Shown here one piece after another: positions 62,101 to 64,000 of a stretch of DNA of 64,000 bases (position 1 is its first letter; each line of letters begins with the position of its first letter). The translations under genes and the position numbers were made by a program. The stretch lies in assembly GCA_014323545.1 (NCBI GenBank), contig CP058647.1, forward strand, positions 310,001 to 374,000, in the 5' to 3' direction. The notes under the pieces are model-generated. The model made no database searches. It saw only the letters and a list, made by a program, of their open reading frames with translations, and had not been told where the DNA came from. This stretch comes from Hyphobacterium sp. CCMP332 (lineage in GTDB: Bacteria > Bacteroidota > Bacteroidia > Cytophagales > CCMP332).

Positions 62101-64000
62101 TGATAAACATGGGGTATTGCCCATCGCTGTTGTTATAATTCAGATTGGGATCATTTACATCTCCGATTTCTATGTCATTAAATTGTGCACTTGAGTGACC
62201 ATACATGGTCAGAAGTGAAATTCCGCGATTAATAACTGTATCTATAAAAATATTCTGAACTCCCGCCGGTTCTGTTTTATTTATAGTTTGGACCTCAGCA
62301 CCAAGAAATGGGCCCTCTGCAATGGCCTTGAATTGATTGACGTGGTTGTAAAATCTTTGGATTTCTAATTCCGTTACACCGCCACTCAAGTGAAGCATTC
62401 GCTTTCTCCATAAACCATTATTAACAGGATCCTCAAATTCCTTGATTTTATTAAGATAATCCAATACCTGTTGTGGAGTACGGGATGCTATTCTGCCAAC
62501 ACCAAATGCAATTTCATTGGGATTCTGTGGATTGAAATTCATCACATAAGGCCAGTCGCCGCCCGGATAACCAAAAGTTGGTACTAAGTTTTTATAAGTG
62601 AAAAGCTCGGGATTAAACCGGTATCTGTATACGACATTATTGATCCTCACCGTTTGATTAAAAAATAAACCTTTACCAATCAGGAATAAATAATTGGAAC
62701 TCGCAGAACTATTATTATGCATATATCTGCACAGTTCTCTTATACCAACAGGACTACTTTCCCCAAATGAAAATTGATCAAAAACTTCCTCTATTTCAAT
62801 TTTCAAAGGTTTAAAGTTTCCTCCCTGTGAAGAACCTCGAAAATCGTAGTAAAGCTGGACCACCGAATCAAATTGATTGGGATAAACCATTATAAAATCC
62901 TGGTCAGGATTACTGAGATTTTGATAATCTCTGTAATCAATTTCCGAAATAGTTGCAATCGATGATCGCTGGCATATCAATATTTTGCGCTTTATGACAT
63001 TTGCATTGTTGATTTCCACTTTAAGTTCACTTAAAAGTGAATTGTAGCTTGTTTCACAAAAGCTAAGATTAAACGGGTCACTGATATCAATAGCAAAAAC
63101 ATCATTAGCTGAATTTATATTCAAATCATCGATGCTAAAGCTAATTTCATTGCCTAAGCTCGAATCCAGAACAAAAACTTTTGATTGCAAGCCAAACATT
63201 CCAATATTCTGAGGGTAAAACAATTCGGCATGGGTTGGTGAAAACGCACCTGAATTAATTGTAGCGTCTATTTTCAGACTGTTATTTTCAATATCAGAGG
63301 CCAATATTTCGCCATCAATTTTAACCGGGCCAGCTTGATTTTTAAAAACATTGGAATTCCATACTCTGGGACTGCTGTTTCCCAGTGAAATTGAACTTGA
63401 ATTATTTAACTTCCCCTCTGCTATCAATCGGACATCTAATAATGGAGCAGGACCCGTACTTGAGAAGTTAGTAATTGAATCAATTAGCATTTGTATGGAT
63501 GAAGTACTGTATGCGCCGGACCATCCTTCCCCGGGTTGAAATGAGCCCATATATAAGAAAGCGCTATTATCGCTGTTGTAATTTTCACCCGGATTATAAC
63601 GATAAGAGCTTGGTTCCCAGTGTGTATTTGCGAAGTGATAGTCCGTATTGATTGGATTGCTCACATTTGAAATAGCAAAGCGTTTTCCTGTTCTGGCGTC
63701 CACATACCAAGTCAAAAAATAAGCGCTGCTGTCAGAAAACATGTTCAAATAAGGATTGGCAAGACCTCCTTCAAAATACAAACCGGTATCAAGGCTTGCA
63801 TCATTGTGTTTGCCGTAAAAGTAAATGTCTCCATTTTCATAATGAATGGCCATCTCCTGACCCCGATAAAAAATGGCCCATTTGCTAGAATCAATGGTTG
63901 CAATATTAAAACCTGCAGAAGCCAGGGCAGTGCCTAAGTCATTTTGATCCAGTTTATATAGAGCATCCTTTGCTACTTTAATCTTAAAGTAGGACATAGA
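59132..64000 (-). CDS. PorU2-like C25 (gingipain-fold) protease, partial at the N-terminus
   Basis: At least 1621 residues are in the window and the frame is still open past base 64000, so the N-terminus and signal peptide lie beyond the right edge; the ATG at 63997 is internal. The C25 catalytic residues are H601 (TMYGHSSAQFND, codon 62195-62197) and C636 (IINGCETGRI, codon 62090-62092). N-terminal sequence YFKIKVAKDALYKLDQND is the usual opening of PorU and relatives. Several beta domains follow, and the last about 90 residues are a T9SS type A sorting domain (SIFPNPFNSSLNITFNLSGK). The length fits the PorU2 branch better than PorU. Confidence 0.85.
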   Translation of the reverse strand, partial: SMSYFKIKVAKDALYKLDQNDLGTALASAGFNIATIDSSKWAIFYRGQEMAIHYENGDIYFYGKHNDASLDTGLYFEGGLANPYLNMFSDSSAYFLTWYVDARTGKRFAISNVSNPINTDYHFANTHWEPSSYRYNPGENYNSDNSAFLYMGSFQPGEGWSGAYSTSSIQMLIDSITNFSSTGPAPLLDVRLIAEGKLNNSSSISLGNSSPRVWNSNVFKNQAGPVKIDGEILASDIENNSLKIDATINSGAFSPTHAELFYPQNIGMFGLQSKVFVLDSSLGNEISFSIDDLNINSANDVFAIDISDPFNLSFCETSYNSLLSELKVEINNANVIKRKILICQRSSIATISEIDYRDYQNLSNPDQDFIMVYPNQFDSVVQLYYDFRGSSQGGNFKPLKIEIEEVFDQFSFGESSPVGIRELCRYMHNNSSASSNYLFLIGKGLFFNQTVRINNVVYRYRFNPELFTYKNLVPTFGYPGGDWPYVMNFNPQNPNEIAFGVGRIASRTPQQVLDYLNKIKEFEDPVNNGLWRKRMLHLSGGVTELEIQRFYNHVNQFKAIAEGPFLGAEVQTINKTEPAGVQNIFIDTVINRGISLLTMYGHSSAQFNDIEIGDVNDPNLNYNNSDGQYPMFIINGCETGRIYETFESWAQNWINVPAKGASLMLAHSFDGFDPILKFYTEHFYKTAFADSLYFGKPVGDILTESSNNFKDEYSAFYGKFIQSQLELMTLQGDPALRISGGLGQADYAIDQSGIIARSFDGTAITTNTDSFQLLIPLENLGRFSDEFVGILVERQSPVSSIFDTVYIPSFGYSDTVFYTIYNYPDNSSLGGLNEFSIRLDPGNYISESDEVNNIASYSLLLPVQYVRNISPVNFGIVSNSSVRMVSSAQLPEGVSSILYQFELDSSYLFDSPFKKTFQYQSGNTGIWNLELPAQSLSDTSVYFWRSKKLEDTIWSGSSFTYIEGSNSGWSQSVYGQFIDNEYSGGLRLNDSSRELEFLDFSSDLELRFAGQKGNYRDTTLIKIGNALLRKNSNLEARSCAANRMLLVRISGQTGQPYRDLSPWDGRNCGIQPFGVRQFTNVDIRVDSLETSLFNYINETNPDDYIMLMAHGLINFNTLSSALRDTLSSFGIDTLLWDDLERFEPFMYLGRKNWNGSFYIRGDTALSQPIDSQVVDLPYTLTETYRNGRIKSVRIGPAKSWSNIDFDIHKEQNDIYRVDLLGLKNNGYEDLIFSDLTKGVTDLSSIDADAYPYIFLTSYFEDSIDRSPAQLHQWTVIYEGTAEGLIDPLAFGINYYQNISIQEGDTLNLDFSFKNISEFDFTDSLRVTFSINETVNSEKYIDPPKSGDSSIFNYELITSGLIGDLTLRTFVNPYDESELFYDNNILETDFNVFGDEVPPIISATFDGIRIVNNDVVAYNTEIRISLQDENPFLKIKDSSAIFFELYKTENFVDSLLSISDENILIIPQTNTENFQLIIFADSLYDGEYKLEFNGRDASGNLAGVFPKVIEFQVQTAIPSQYDEISIFPNPFNSSLNITFNLSGKDKPEHFEISFYDLQGRNVFRKDITEQIKLGNNKIEFWNSDNSNKENLRPGMYIYRIQIEGIGSDGLISAPLVGKILFNP

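Noticed and set aside
63995-63997. ATG at 63997 as the start of the C25 protein
   Set aside because: The frame is open upstream, no signal peptide follows the ATG, and family members begin earlier.

Overview
The window looks like chromosome from a marine member of the Bacteroidota, most likely Cytophagales. The DNA is AT-rich, most genes lack a Shine-Dalgarno sequence, and several upstream regions carry the Bacteroidota -7 element TAnnTTTG. The gene content fits: a gingipain-fold PorU2-like protein with a type IX secretion (T9SS) sorting domain, DUF4421, DUF6588 and DUF6150 proteins, SusE-like naming is absent, and a beta-carotene cleavage gene typical of light-using marine bacteria is present. 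The taxonomic call is inference; no 16S gene lies in the window.

Layout. 0.25-2.5 kb: two small membrane-protein genes and an NmrA-like gene separated by hairpin-rich, cassette-like intergenic DNA. 2.5-5 kb: alcohol dehydrogenase, di-haem cytochrome c and a START-domain protein. 5-10.2 kb: two glycosyltransferases, an ECF sigma factor with a membrane partner, and a lipid A type acyltransferase. 10.2-12.1 kb: two clusters of dispersed palindromic repeats around a DUF6588 gene. 12.1-14.7 kb: four small secreted beta-repeat proteins. 14.7-25.9 kb: M28 peptidase, a frameshifted four-helix-bundle gene, SDR, a FtsX-type permease, a CDF transporter with a damaged 5' end, a bestrophin channel, and an MscS channel. 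26-28.1 kb: lycopene cyclase and a Brp/Blh dioxygenase, which together make retinal from lycopene. 28.3-29 kb: tRNA-Pro(GGG) preceded by five 100-bp tandem repeats that each carry a copy of the tRNA 5' end.

29-34.7 kb: lipoprotein, hydrolase and DUF4421 genes, then a tightly overlapped trio (ribulose-phosphate-epimerase-like barrel fused to CBS domains, DAHP synthase, KdsC-like phosphatase). 34.9-45.6 kb: a histidine-kinase-like protein without its phosphoacceptor histidine, an OmpA lipoprotein, YdcF, an aldehyde dehydrogenase, MOSC, glycosyltransferase, DUF1295 and peptide transporter genes. 45.7-59.1 kb: mainly core metabolism (pckA, menA, glutathione peroxidase, argS, arginase, heptose-phosphatase-like HAD, dolichol-phosphate-mannose-type synthase, LolC/E-like permease, NamZ, fmt, folA). 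59.1-64 kb: most of a giant C25-family PorU2-like protein running off the right edge.

The observations most worth following are the tRNA-Pro tandem array, the epimerase-CBS/DAHP synthase/KdsC-like operon, the His-less kinase, and the retinal pair with no rhodopsin gene beside it. Apparent frameshifts at 16.5 kb and 21.0 kb are in or next to short homopolymers and could be sequencing errors.
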